In this document: piece after piece, positions 46,510 through 55,153 of the stretch | How the letters are laid out: each line of letters starts with the position of its first letter | Position numbering within the stretch: the first letter of the stretch is position 1 | Source: Burkholderiales bacterium | Lineage (GTDB): Bacteria > Pseudomonadota > Gammaproteobacteria > Burkholderiales > Thiobacteraceae | Length of the DNA: 55,153 nucleotides | Assembly (NCBI GenBank): GCA_018781585.1 | Contig: JADMJT010000051.1 | Span: 36,356 to 91,508 of the forward strand | Reading direction: 5' to 3' | The notes under the pieces: model-generated | What the model was told of the DNA's origin: nothing | The model's database searches: none | The model's input: only the letters and a program-made list of their open reading frames with translations | Program-made: the position numbers and the translations under genes

Positions 46510-47265
46510 ATGCAGGATTTTACATTGCGAAATGAAACTGTCCGCTTGCCATCTCCTGTTGCACGGATAACAAACCGCGCGGGGTTTTTGCTATGGCATA
46601 TTCTTCGAAAGGGATTGCACCTTACAACAGGACTGCTATTAATCGGAATCTGGTTCACGGCCGGTGCGGCGCCCGATTTCGACAAGATGCTCCAACTCGC
46701 GCAACAGCGCTATGGCGCTGCGGGGACACAGAATGTACAACAATGGCGCACCCTCTTACGCGATGCGCAAGCGCTACCGGAGCCGGAAAAAATTAAACTC
46801 GTCAATGTGTTCTTTAACCGCCGCATCGCCTTCCGGGAGGATGCGGAAATCTGGGGAACAGCAGATTACTGGGCCACGCCGCTGGAAACTTTAGGCCGCG
46901 CAAGCGGCGATTGCGAAGACTTCACTATCGCAAAATATGTGACGCTCAAATTGCTCGATGTGCCGATCGAGCGCATGCGACTCATCTATGTACGCGCCCA
47001 GATCGGCGGACCGCATAGCGGCATCACCCAAGCGCATATGGTGCTCGGTTATTTCGCTACGCCCAGCGCCGAACCCCTCATCTTGGATAACCTGATCACC
47101 GATATTCGCCCCGCATCGCGCCGCAACGATCTTTACCCGATATTCAGTTTCAACAGCGATGGTTTGTGGGTCGGGCAAGCGGCCGGATCGTCTGCCAACC
47201 CCACCGCTCGCTTGTCGCGCTGGCGTGATGTGATTGCGCGCATGCGGGCAGAGGGATTGGAATGA
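46510..47265 (+). CDS. lapG: LapG-type periplasmic cysteine protease (transglutaminase-like)
   Basis: A 251-residue member of the bacterial transglutaminase-like cysteine proteinase family. A hydrophobic segment (about 38-53, ending in TAGAAP) is a signal sequence, preceded by an unusually long N-terminal stretch; the true start may be downstream. The catalytic triad is visible: Cys135 in SGDCEDF, His176 in QAHMVL and Asp193 in ILDNL. Asp134 and Glu136 next to the Cys correspond to residues known to bind calcium in LapG. LapG cuts the N-terminal region of the adhesin and releases it when LapD is not holding LapG. It is followed by lapD after 50 bases. Confidence 0.92.
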   Translation: MQDFTLRNETVRLPSPVARITNRAGFLLWHILRKGLHLTTGLLLIGIWFTAGAAPDFDKMLQLAQQRYGAAGTQNVQQWRTLLRDAQALPEPEKIKLVNVFFNRRIAFREDAEIWGTADYWATPLETLGRASGDCEDFTIAKYVTLKLLDVPIERMRLIYVRAQIGGPHSGITQAHMVLGYFATPSAEPLILDNLITDIRPASRRNDLYPIFSFNSDGLWVGQAAGSSANPTARLSRWRDVIARMRAEGLE

Positions 47266-47315
47266 ACAACGCTTTGACCCCTTACTATACTGATTTAGAT
47301 TAGGAGACACAGACC

Positions 47316-49229
47316 ATGTCACTCTTTAGACAACTTTGGCTTGCCGTGATCAGTTTGACGATGGTTATCTTCATCGGCAGCTTCTTGGTTAGCGTGCTAA
47401 CTGCGCGGGCTTATTTGGAACAGCAGCTCTCCATTAAAAATGTGGATAACGCCAGTGCCTTGGCGCTCTCGCTGTCGCAATTACCTGAAAAAGACCCCAT
47501 CGCGATAGAACTCTTGGTATCGGCGCAATTTGACTCTGGGCATTACCAAGAGATTCGTCTCACCGATCCGACACACCGCGTCGTCGTAGAACGCAAATAC
47601 GTTGGGGACACGCTCGGCGCCCCGGCCTGGTTTGCGCGGATTTTTCCTATCCGCGCCACGCAAGGCATTGCGCAAGTACAAGACGGCTGGCGCCAATTGG
47701 GCACGCTTACCGTGACCAGCCATAGTCGCTATGCCTATAGTGAGCTGTGGAGCGGCGCGCTCAAATTACTCAGCTGGCTGCTCGCGGCCGGATTCATTGC
47801 AGGCGTGATCGGTACCCTGATCATGCGCATCATCGTGCGCCCGCTTGATCAAGTGGTGGGTCAGGCACAAGCCATCAGCGAGCGCCGATTCATCACCCTG
47901 AATGAGCCGCGCACGCCAGAATTAAATAGTGTGGTAAGGGCCATGAATCAGATGGTCGCCCGGCTCAAACAAATGTTCGAGGAAGAAGCCGAGCGGCTCG
48001 ACCATTTGCGACGCGAAATCAATCACGACGCCGTCACCGGTTTACCCAACCGGGATGCCTTTATGAATTACTTACAAACGGCACTGGTACGCGAAGATGC
48101 CGCGCCATTGGGTGCGCTCTTGATTGTGCGCCTGAAGGATCTAGGCGAGATTAATCGCCGACTCGGCCACGGCTCAGTCGATTTACTGCTGAAGCAGGTC
48201 GCCTCGATACTGACCGAACATTGCGCTCGGCGCCATGAGCACATCGCCGCGCGCCTGAATGGCGCCGACTTCGCCCTACTCGCGCCAAATGAAAATGAAA
48301 TTGCTAAGCTCACCCAGGCAATCGTTGCGCTTTTGCATCAGCAGTTGTCGTCAGATGTGCCCGCAATGGAAGATCATTTTCACGTTGGCGCGATTCTTTA
48401 CCGTCGCGGTGACGAAACAACCGCGCTCCTGGCAGCCGCCGATCAGGCACTCGCCACGGCCGAGGGAAAAGGCCCCAATGGCTGGCATGCAACTGTTGAA
48501 GGGGAAGCCCCCGTTGCCCGCTCGACCGATGCTTGGCGAAATTTGCTCACGACGGCCATTACCGAAAAGCGCTTAAAGCTTGCGTTCTTCCCCGTGCGAA
48601 CAGCCGCCGGTCAAACCTTACATCAAGAAAGCGTGATCCGCTTACAGACAACGCAGGAGGGCTCATGGCTAGTGGCGGGTGATTTTATTCCTATGGCTAC
48701 CCGGCTCAAACTCTCATCCACACTCGATTTTGAAGTCATCCGGCTCGCCTTAGACACGCTGCAATCCGCACCAGGCGACATTGCCGTGCATTTATCCACG
48801 GATTCCATCGCCGATTGGGGATTTCATAAAAGACTATCTGCCCTCCTCAACCAGCAACCTGATCTGTGCAAAAGACTTTGGATCGAAGTGTCGGAGTATG
48901 GCGTCTTACGTCAACCCGAAGCTTTCCGCGAAATAGCGCATACGCTCAAAGCGATGCAATGCCGGGTGGGCATCGAACATGCCGGCCACCGCTTAAGCGA
49001 TCTGGCGCAACTAGCCGATTTGGGTTTGGACTATTTGAAAGTGGACAGCAGCTTGGTGCGCGCCGTAGACCAAAACATGGGCAACCAAGCGCTACTCAAG
49101 GGATTATGCAAAATGGCGCACACCCTAGGTATTACCATGATCGCAGAAGGCGTGCAGACCGAGGCGGAGCTTGCGCTGCTGCCGCAGCTGGGTTTCGACG
49201 CTACGACCGGGCCGGCCGTGTCGAAATAA
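47316..49229 (+). CDS. lapD: LapD-type c-di-GMP receptor (degenerate GGDEF-EAL)
   Basis: A 637-residue inner membrane protein. Transmembrane helix 1 (about 8-28), a periplasmic LapD/MoxY-type domain (29-148) with QVQDGWRQLG, transmembrane helix 2 (about 150-172) and HAMP precede a GGDEF domain (about 235-390) and an EAL domain (about 400-637). The GGDEF signature is NGADFAL and the EAL signature is QESVIRL, so neither synthesis nor hydrolysis is expected. This is the hallmark of LapD, which binds c-di-GMP with its EAL domain and then sequesters LapG. TTAGGAGA precedes the ATG. It ends at GFDATTGPAVSK, the normal EAL end. Confidence 0.94.
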   Translation: MSLFRQLWLAVISLTMVIFIGSFLVSVLTARAYLEQQLSIKNVDNASALALSLSQLPEKDPIAIELLVSAQFDSGHYQEIRLTDPTHRVVVERKYVGDTLGAPAWFARIFPIRATQGIAQVQDGWRQLGTLTVTSHSRYAYSELWSGALKLLSWLLAAGFIAGVIGTLIMRIIVRPLDQVVGQAQAISERRFITLNEPRTPELNSVVRAMNQMVARLKQMFEEEAERLDHLRREINHDAVTGLPNRDAFMNYLQTALVREDAAPLGALLIVRLKDLGEINRRLGHGSVDLLLKQVASILTEHCARRHEHIAARLNGADFALLAPNENEIAKLTQAIVALLHQQLSSDVPAMEDHFHVGAILYRRGDETTALLAAADQALATAEGKGPNGWHATVEGEAPVARSTDAWRNLLTTAITEKRLKLAFFPVRTAAGQTLHQESVIRLQTTQEGSWLVAGDFIPMATRLKLSSTLDFEVIRLALDTLQSAPGDIAVHLSTDSIADWGFHKRLSALLNQQPDLCKRLWIEVSEYGVLRQPEAFREIAHTLKAMQCRVGIEHAGHRLSDLAQLADLGLDYLKVDSSLVRAVDQNMGNQALLKGLCKMAHTLGITMIAEGVQTEAELALLPQLGFDATTGPAVSK

Positions 49230-49264
49230 ATAAGCCAGAAAACAGCTACCGAGCAAACCTCGAA

Positions 49265-49594
49265 TCAGATGAGGCCTTGCTCATCCTCGCCGATTAGATT
49301 TAAGGCATTGAGCGAATGCCGCAGCGAGCGGCGTTCCATCAACTTGGATTGAACTGCGGCGGGCAAATCGGTGATGCAAATCACGTTCTTTGAAATGAGT
49401 AAGTCGATCACGTCTTCGATCGCGCGAATCATTTTCATATCCGACGACTCGAAGATATTATTTTCGCCGCCGAGGTTGGAAAGAAAAGTACGCAGCTCCG
49501 GCGCATCGACGCTAATTTCTTCACCGTCATCGCCTAGCGATTCATTGCTCGCCACAGCAATTTGTCCTGCGCTGTCTCGTTTAATAAAGGGCAT
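49265..49594 (-). CDS. Conserved small protein downstream of the adhesin gene
   Basis: A 109-residue acidic, helical protein with no signal peptide. It resembles a small family that databases often label tryptophan synthase subunit beta-like, without evidence of that function (recall, not a search). The features I recognise are MPFIKRDSAGQI at the start, MIRAIEDVIDLLISKNVICITDLP in the middle split by no gaps, and a C-terminus ending in GEDEQGLI. It begins 12 bases after the adhesin stop on the same strand, so it is co-transcribed with it. A role in adhesin regulation is inference. Confidence 0.75.
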   Translation of the reverse strand: MPFIKRDSAGQIAVASNESLGDDGEEISVDAPELRTFLSNLGGENNIFESSDMKMIRAIEDVIDLLISKNVICITDLPAAVQSKLMERRSLRHSLNALNLIGEDEQGLI

Positions 49595-49606
49595 CGATTA
49601 ATCCAC

Positions 49607-52600
49607 TTAGTCAGTGATTAGCTTGTTGTTAGTCAGCAGATTCGTGATGATTGCATTGTCATTGGCAAAGCCAGTCACCAGATCCACACTGGCCAAAGTA
49701 ATCGTCTGATCTTCCACTCCCGCAGCGAATCCGGCAGCGAATCCGCCCGTGCTGCTGACATGCACCACGGTATCAGACCCGACCTTCTCAAAATGTAGGA
49801 AATCATCCAGATTGCCGGGTACAACACCCCCATTATTTTCGCCGACGAGTAGATCGCGCAAATCCAGCACATCTCCACCGCTTGCCGCAGACGCCACATT
49901 GAAATCAGTGATCGTATCAGTCGCAGGTGTGGCGGCCGTACCGCGATCAGCCAACTGCCAACGGAATACATCCGACCCCAACCCACCGGTCAGGGTATCG
50001 TTGCCAGAGCCGCTAATCAGTACGTCGTTACCATTTCCGCCAAGCAGAGTATCGCTCCCTGCGCCACCAGACAACCAATCATCGTTAGCACTTCCATTTA
50101 GCGTTTCACCTGCGCTCGTTCCTAAAACGTCAAGCTTCACGCTGTCGGTGTCCGTTGCCGTGCTGCCACCCACCGATTCCGTTGCCGTAACAGCGGCGGT
50201 GATTCCATTGATCTGCGCATTGGTCAGGGGGGTCGCCGAGAACAAAGTCACCACATCTCCAACTGGCGCCGTCGCCACACCACCCGTGACGGTGATTGAC
50301 GTGCTCGTAGTGGCGTTGGTCAGCGTTGTTCCTGCCGGGATGCCAGTTAGCGTGATAGCCGATAGCGATTCACTGCCATCCGTATCGCTCAGGTTCGCTA
50401 ACGTATTCATCGTGTAGCTGTATATGCCAGCCTCGATTGACAGGCTGTCAAAGCGCACGGCGGAGTCGTTGTCGAATGAATAGAATCCGACTTCCCTGAG
50501 TGGCGGTGCAGCCGTGGCGCCACTTGGAACCGATCCGTAGGTGTAGTTCAGGCTGGTTGTCACAGCACTGGTGAGATCGGTCGCAGTTACCGCAATCCCC
50601 GTATTGCTTACCGCGATTCGCAAGTCGAACCAATCGTCGCCATTGAAAGTGGCTCGCGCGAGATCGATTGGTGCGCCCGCGACAATCTGAACCAGAGAAA
50701 GCTCCTGATACTGCCCAGGGTAACCAGCGAATTGGGGCCCGCCTGGCGCATAGTCCGGGCTCGGGTTCTCCCAGCGTGCCAGGAAATAATTATTGTCATC
50801 CTGATAACCGAACACGAAGCCAACGCCATTTGCCTGAGCCGAGTTGGCATCGGCAAATATCTGCAGCGTGGCGACATAGCTGGTCGACGTCTTCTCTGTA
50901 GCCGTCAGCCCAGCCCCTGTGTATTGCAGGAAACCTTGGGCATCGTCAGAGCCGCTGGCGCCGCCCTGGTTATAAACCGCAAAAGTTGTGCCGTTTGCAG
51001 ATTCGCCAGCATTGGTTCGAACTGTCCAGCGGCTGGCAAAATTTGTCTGCTCAGTTGAATTGCTGCCCGTTTGACCGCTCCAGGCGACCGCAGTGAATAA
51101 TGCGGCCTCAGTTGATCCTTTTCCAGTACCGCCAGGGATCTCGGCAAAACTGTTTCCGAACAGGGCATTCGCCGTCCAACCGGCCAACCCGCCACTGTTG
51201 AAGTTTGCCGCGAGCAGATTATTGCTCGACGCAATCATGCCATTGCTGGTGACATGCGCGTACACAGTGGGCGTATCCGCAACGGGGGTCACGGTGATGT
51301 TCACCGTATCGATGTCGGTGGCGACGCCATCGGATGTGCTGACGCTGATTTGCGCACTGCCGCTGTAGTCTGTGTTCGGGGTGAATGCCGTGCCATTTAA
51401 GGCCGCGTTAATGGCGGACGGACTCCCGCTTACTGTTACGGTTCCCGTGCCATCGCCAGTGACCGTTACACCGACAGTCGAACCCAAGGTAAGAATGCCG
51501 TTGGTGACGGTCAGTGTGGTCGTCAGGCTACTGGCGTCAAGGTCGGATACAGTAATGGCGTTGCCGTTGGCGCTGCTAAAGACCCTAACCGTATCCTCTG
51601 TAGTCGTTTGGGCGACCGGCACGGTATTGATCGGCACATCGTTGATCGCCACAACAGTCACCGTGGTAGACGCGGAAGTGGTCGCTTTTCCATCGGACAC
51701 CGACACGGTTACATTTCGATCAAGCGTGCTAGGATTTTCACTGGTACTGCTATAGGTTACTGCCCGAATCGCCGTCTGGTAATTGGCCAAGGATGACGAA
51801 CCCGACAGCGTGACCGTGATCTGTCCTGCCACCGAAGTATTGACCGTTGCCGTAATGCCCACTGGAAGCGCCCCTACCGTCAGCACATCGCCGACTTGGG
51901 CATTGGTCAGCACAATCGTCCCGCCGCTAAGCGTGGTGTTGTCGGCATCGGTAATGCTGATATCCACATCGGCAATGGGTACGCCCGCACCGTTTTCCGT
52001 ATAAGTCGTGCGATAGCTCGTGCCCGTGGCTCCGCTGCTGTCGTTCGCATCCAAATCCAGTGTGGGCGCCGCGTTGGTGTCGAGCGTGATATTAATTGCA
52101 CCGGTTGCCGCGTCGCCATCCGCATCTCTGAGCGTATAACTCAGAGGCAACGAAAGATCGGTAAAGTAGTTGTTCGCTGTTACGGTCGAAAAGGCAATAC
52201 GGAAATCCCCTGAGCCGGTGGGTGAGGCGATTTGAAGATCGGTGAAATACAGCGCGCCATTTTGCAGCGGAATGGTGAACGGTACATCTGCGTTACCCGA
52301 CCCGGTGGCGCTGCCGGAATAAGTCACGGTACCGCCTGAAGCATTAATTGCAGCGGTTACCGTCCAATTCAGCGTATAGGCTGTGCTGCCTTGGCCTTCC
52401 ACCAGCATGTTCAAGCCGGTGACCTGGCCGGATTGACCAGAGGGATCGACAAAATCCATGAACAGTTTGTCGCCTGCATCGAACCAGTTTCCGCCAACGC
52501 CGATCCAGTTGTTATTCGTGTTGATCGTCGCCACTGCCCCAGTGCCGTCCACTGCGGTCATTTTATCGATCAGGTAACCACCAAAGCCAAGATCCAGGTT

Positions 52601-55153
52601 ATTGGCATTGCCCCCGCTAATAACCGTGTAACTACCGGATGAATCCGCGATACCAAGACGGCCAACGGTGTTAAGCAGTTCAAAGGTGTATTGCGGGCTG
52701 TTGTTGCTATCGACCACGCTCGTATTAATAATTGCGCGGAAAATCAAGGTGCCGTCGCTCAATTGTCCGGTCAAAGTGCCATTGCCGTTATCTACGTACT
52801 GAACGGCCTTCCCTTCAAACACCAACGATGGCAAGCCTGAGGTAGTCCAGGTGACACTAGTAATATCATTGGAAAGGGTTGCTTGCGTTAGAAAACCTGT
52901 TTCAGAATGGCTGCCATCATTGTCGGTGGCAATGGTTTTGTTTCCAGACACGGACGGCGCATCGTCAAACACCGTGATGTTGAGAGTCGAGCTTGTAATT
53001 AAGGTACCGCCTGAATCTTTTGCATTCAACGTCAACGGTATATCAAGGCTATGGTTTTCACCTGCCACCGTCGCGTGATCAATCGCGAGGAATTGCTTGA
53101 AGGAGTAGCCATCGTTAGTTGCATTCAACGTAACGGTGAATACCGTCCCGCTGGCCGTGCTAGCGGTTAAGACACGCGTACTATTGTTCCATGAATAAAT
53201 AATCGCCTGCCCATTCGACGTCAGGCCCGACGCTACCGAATCATTTATTGAAAGCGATACCGTTGATGCGACACTACTGATCGTACCGTTGTAGGAAATA
53301 TCGTTTCCGCTGACAGCATCACGGTTCTCATTCACATCGTCGTCATCTACTGTGACGGTTGAAACGGTCATTGTGTCGTTGTCGGTAATGCTGGTGGTGA
53401 CGGAGTTGGCCGCTGGGTTCACTGCGATCGCTTCGTAGCCGCCAGTGCCGGTAATCGCACCGAGGGTAATCGTAAAACTCTCCGCACCTTCCACTAAAGC
53501 ATCATCGATCGTCGGTAAGTTGAAGGTCGCCGTGCTGCTGCCCGCCAGAATCGTGACGTTCGCCACACCAGTGAAGTCCACGCCATTGGCGGCCGTGCCG
53601 CTGTAGTTCAAAGCCACGGTGACGTTGGACGTCGGCGCCGCACCGTTGATGCTCACGGTGTAGGCGGTGGTGGTCTGCCCTTCGATCACGCTGCCCGGGC
53701 CCATGATGGATACCAGCGCGGTGTCTTCCGGACCGGGGACGGCTTCGTCGGTAATCGCGGTGGTGACACTGTTCGCCGCACCGTTCACCGCAATCGCTTC
53801 ATAGCCGCCCGTGCCGGTGATGGCACCTAAGGTGATGATGATGTTTTCTGAGCCCTCGGCGAGTCGGTCGTCAATCGTGGGCAGGGTAAATGTGGTGTTG
53901 CTGCTGTTGGCCAGAATCGTGACGTTCGCCACACCAGTGAAGTCCACGCCATTGGCGGCCGTGCCGCTGTAGTTCAAAGCCACGGTGACGTTGGACGTCG
54001 GCGCCGCACCGTTGATGCTCACGGTGTAGGCGGTGGTGGTCTGCCCTTCGATCACGCTGCCCGGGCCCATGATGGATACCAGCGCGGTGTCTTCCGGACC
54101 GGGGACGGCTTCGTCGGTAATGGTCGCATCGCCAAATGCAGAGGCGTTGCCTGTGTTGCCACTGGTCACTGTGGCGGTCAAACGGAAGGCTTCGCTGCCT
54201 TCTGCTAACCGGTCGTCAGTCGTCGCTAGGCGCAACTGCACACTCGTGTCCCCTGCCGTTATCGTGACGTTGCCGACCACCGTGCTCCAGGTGCCACCAC
54301 CGTCGGTTGAAACTTCGAGCGTGCTGCTCGCTGCTGTGTCGGTACCCAGGGTGGCTGTTCCGTTACTTAGGCTTGGCGTGAAGACTACATTAGTGGGGCT
54401 AACCTGATTCAGACTCACGGTAAATACAGCGATATTTCCTTCGACTACTGTTGGGTTGGAAACGCTGAGTGTTGGAACATCATTGTCGGTTATGCTGGTG
54501 GTGACAGTATTGGCTGAGCTGTTCACGACGATGGCTTCAAAGCCACCGGTGCCGGTGATCGCGCCTAGGGTGATCGTTATATTCTCCGCACCCTCCACTA
54601 AAACGTCATCAATCGTGGTCAGGTTAAATGTGGTGGTGCTGCTGTTGGCCGGAATGGTGACATTCGCAATCCCGGTGAAGTCGCTACCGTCGACGGCGGT
54701 GCCGCTGTAAGTCAGCGCAACGGTGACGTTGCTGGTCGGGGTGCCGCCGCTGATGCTCACCGTGTAGGCTGTGGTGACTTGGCCTTCGATCACTGTGCCG
54801 GGGCCAATAATCGAAATCAAAGCTGTGTCCGCATCGTCCACCACGGTGTTGTTCACGCTGCCACTCGCGGCCACCGCTTCAAAGTTGCCGCCGGTCGTGC
54901 CGCTGATGCTCACCGCCGTCAGGGTCTGGGTGCCTTGTTGATAGATGTCGTCGGCGCGTACGGTAAACACCGCCGTGCCGCTGCTTTGTCCGACGGGGAT
55001 GCTGATGCTCTGGCCGTTGGACAGGGTCACAACCAGGGGCGTGCCTTGGACTAAGGCGCCGGTGGTGACGGTGTAGGTGATGCTGCCGCCTTCGGTAATC
55101 GCTGTGTTGTTGGTGGCCGAAGACAGAACCACGGTGGTGCTGTCCGCATCGTC
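49607..55153 (-). CDS. Giant RTX adhesin, LapA-like, C-terminal 1,848 residues
   Basis: The gene enters from the right edge; the start is outside the window. The frame is open to base 55153. Visible parts, N- to C-terminal: Calx-beta-like repeats of about 120 residues (first ~610 residues, with recurrent VIEGQTTTAYTVSI and GTGGYEAIAV); a region with SVSGNKTIATDNDGSH; cadherin-like repeats around DITDADN and DGVATDIDT; a lectin-like beta domain (about 1,290-1,560, with NGVGFVFGYQDDNNYFLARWENP); and RTX calcium-binding nonapeptides (GGAGSDTLLGGNGNDVL, GLGSDVFRW) just before the C-terminal type I secretion signal. Such proteins hold cells on surfaces; LapG cuts them near the N-terminus. Two nearly identical 122-residue units are adjacent. 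Confidence 0.93.
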   Translation of the reverse strand, partial: DDADSTTVVLSSATNNTAITEGGSITYTVTTGALVQGTPLVVTLSNGQSISIPVGQSSGTAVFTVRADDIYQQGTQTLTAVSISGTTGGNFEAVAASGSVNNTVVDDADTALISIIGPGTVIEGQVTTAYTVSISGGTPTSNVTVALTYSGTAVDGSDFTGIANVTIPANSSTTTFNLTTIDDVLVEGAENITITLGAITGTGGFEAIVVNSSANTVTTSITDNDVPTLSVSNPTVVEGNIAVFTVSLNQVSPTNVVFTPSLSNGTATLGTDTAASSTLEVSTDGGGTWSTVVGNVTITAGDTSVQLRLATTDDRLAEGSEAFRLTATVTSGNTGNASAFGDATITDEAVPGPEDTALVSIMGPGSVIEGQTTTAYTVSINGAAPTSNVTVALNYSGTAANGVDFTGVANVTILANSSNTTFTLPTIDDRLAEGSENIIITLGAITGTGGYEAIAVNGAANSVTTAITDEAVPGPEDTALVSIMGPGSVIEGQTTTAYTVSINGAAPTSNVTVALNYSGTAANGVDFTGVANVTILAGSSTATFNLPTIDDALVEGAESFTITLGAITGTGGYEAIAVNPAANSVTTSITDNDTMTVSTVTVDDDDVNENRDAVSGNDISYNGTISSVASTVSLSINDSVASGLTSNGQAIIYSWNNSTRVLTASTASGTVFTVTLNATNDGYSFKQFLAIDHATVAGENHSLDIPLTLNAKDSGGTLITSSTLNITVFDDAPSVSGNKTIATDNDGSHSETGFLTQATLSNDITSVTWTTSGLPSLVFEGKAVQYVDNGNGTLTGQLSDGTLIFRAIINTSVVDSNNSPQYTFELLNTVGRLGIADSSGSYTVISGGNANNLDLGFGGYLIDKMTAVDGTGAVATINTNNNWIGVGGNWFDAGDKLFMDFVDPSGQSGQVTGLNMLVEGQGSTAYTLNWTVTAAINASGGTVTYSGSATGSGNADVPFTIPLQNGALYFTDLQIASPTGSGDFRIAFSTVTANNYFTDLSLPLSYTLRDADGDAATGAINITLDTNAAPTLDLDANDSSGATGTSYRTTYTENGAGVPIADVDISITDADNTTLSGGTIVLTNAQVGDVLTVGALPVGITATVNTSVAGQITVTLSGSSSLANYQTAIRAVTYSSTSENPSTLDRNVTVSVSDGKATTSASTTVTVVAINDVPINTVPVAQTTTEDTVRVFSSANGNAITVSDLDASSLTTTLTVTNGILTLGSTVGVTVTGDGTGTVTVSGSPSAINAALNGTAFTPNTDYSGSAQISVSTSDGVATDIDTVNITVTPVADTPTVYAHVTSNGMIASSNNLLAANFNSGGLAGWTANALFGNSFAEIPGGTGKGSTEAALFTAVAWSGQTGSNSTEQTNFASRWTVRTNAGESANGTTFAVYNQGGASGSDDAQGFLQYTGAGLTATEKTSTSYVATLQIFADANSAQANGVGFVFGYQDDNNYFLARWENPSPDYAPGGPQFAGYPGQYQELSLVQIVAGAPIDLARATFNGDDWFDLRIAVSNTGIAVTATDLTSAVTTSLNYTYGSVPSGATAAPPLREVGFYSFDNDSAVRFDSLSIEAGIYSYTMNTLANLSDTDGSESLSAITLTGIPAGTTLTNATTSTSITVTGGVATAPVGDVVTLFSATPLTNAQINGITAAVTATESVGGSTATDTDSVKLDVLGTSAGETLNGSANDDWLSGGAGSDTLLGGNGNDVLISGSGNDTLTGGLGSDVFRWQLADRGTAATPATDTITDFNVASAASGGDVLDLRDLLVGENNGGVVPGNLDDFLHFEKVGSDTVVHVSSTGGFAAGFAAGVEDQTITLASVDLVTGFANDNAIITNLLTNNKLITD
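53544..53755. repeat. Exact 212-bp direct repeat in the adhesin gene, copy A
   Basis: This stretch is identical base for base to 53910-54121, 366 bases (122 codons) away. It encodes the N-terminal two-thirds of a Calx-beta-like repeat. Perfect DNA identity, while flanking repeat units differ, implies recent duplication or gene conversion. Confidence 0.9.
53910..54121. repeat. Exact 212-bp direct repeat in the adhesin gene, copy B
   Basis: Second copy of the repeat at 53544-53755, in the same frame. Recombination between the two copies would add or remove exactly one 122-residue unit without a frameshift. Confidence 0.9.

Noticed and set aside
49607-55153. Repetitive DNA considered as CRISPR or a mobile element
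   Set aside because: Repeats are in frame, coding and of protein-domain length with no spacers; they are adhesin modules.

Overview
The window looks like a chromosomal segment of a motile, Gram-negative betaproteobacterium. The block rpsF-priB-rpsR-rplI-dnaB-alr-radA, the block tig-clpP-clpX-lon-hupB with tRNA genes and ppiD, and the squalene genes hpnCDE together suggest the Nitrosomonadales/Gallionellales part of the class. That placement is inference from gene content and order, not from a search. Nearly all of the DNA is coding. No insertion sequence, prophage, CRISPR array or rRNA was seen.

Region by region. (1) 1-17.5 kb is a chemotaxis and signalling island on the + strand. It holds the tail of an anti-sigma-type ATPase, cheW with an Aer-PAS chemoreceptor, a very large hybrid histidine kinase, a double-GNAT protein, an HD-GYP response regulator, and a tightly coupled operon mcp-cheY-cheA-cheW-cheR-cheD-cheB. 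Sequences matching flagellar sigma-28 promoters precede the first cheW and the che operon. (2) 17.5-26.3 kb on the - strand is protein quality control: ppiD, tRNA-Asp, tRNA-Val, hupB, lon (with a sigma-32-like promoter), clpX, clpP, tig and tRNA-Leu. (3) 26.3-30.0 kb is a translationally coupled hpnC-hpnD-hpnE-SDR operon for squalene and hopanoid precursors. (4) 30.0-35.5 kb is a Ser/Thr phospho-signalling cluster: a PEGA-domain kinase and a TssQ-like lipoprotein flanked by two FHA-PP2C gene pairs. (5) 35.6-41.2 kb on the - strand is radA, alr, dnaB and the rpsF operon. (6) 41.3-55.2 kb is a surface-attachment region: a DUF1631 protein behind a c-di-GMP-I riboswitch, a TolC-family exporter fused to an NTF2-like domain, LapG protease, LapD receptor, and the C-terminal 1,848 residues of a giant RTX adhesin that runs off the window end.

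The connecting theme is the switch between swimming and attachment. Chemotaxis genes carry flagellar-type promoters, and an HD-GYP protein should degrade c-di-GMP. LapD should sense c-di-GMP and control LapG cleavage of the adhesin. The strongest single discovery is at 44231-44388 on the - strand: a sigma-28-like promoter, then a class I c-di-GMP aptamer, then a leader in which the ribosome binding site can pair with an upstream anti-Shine-Dalgarno stretch. All of it lies in front of a DUF1631 gene whose C-terminus looks PilZ-like.
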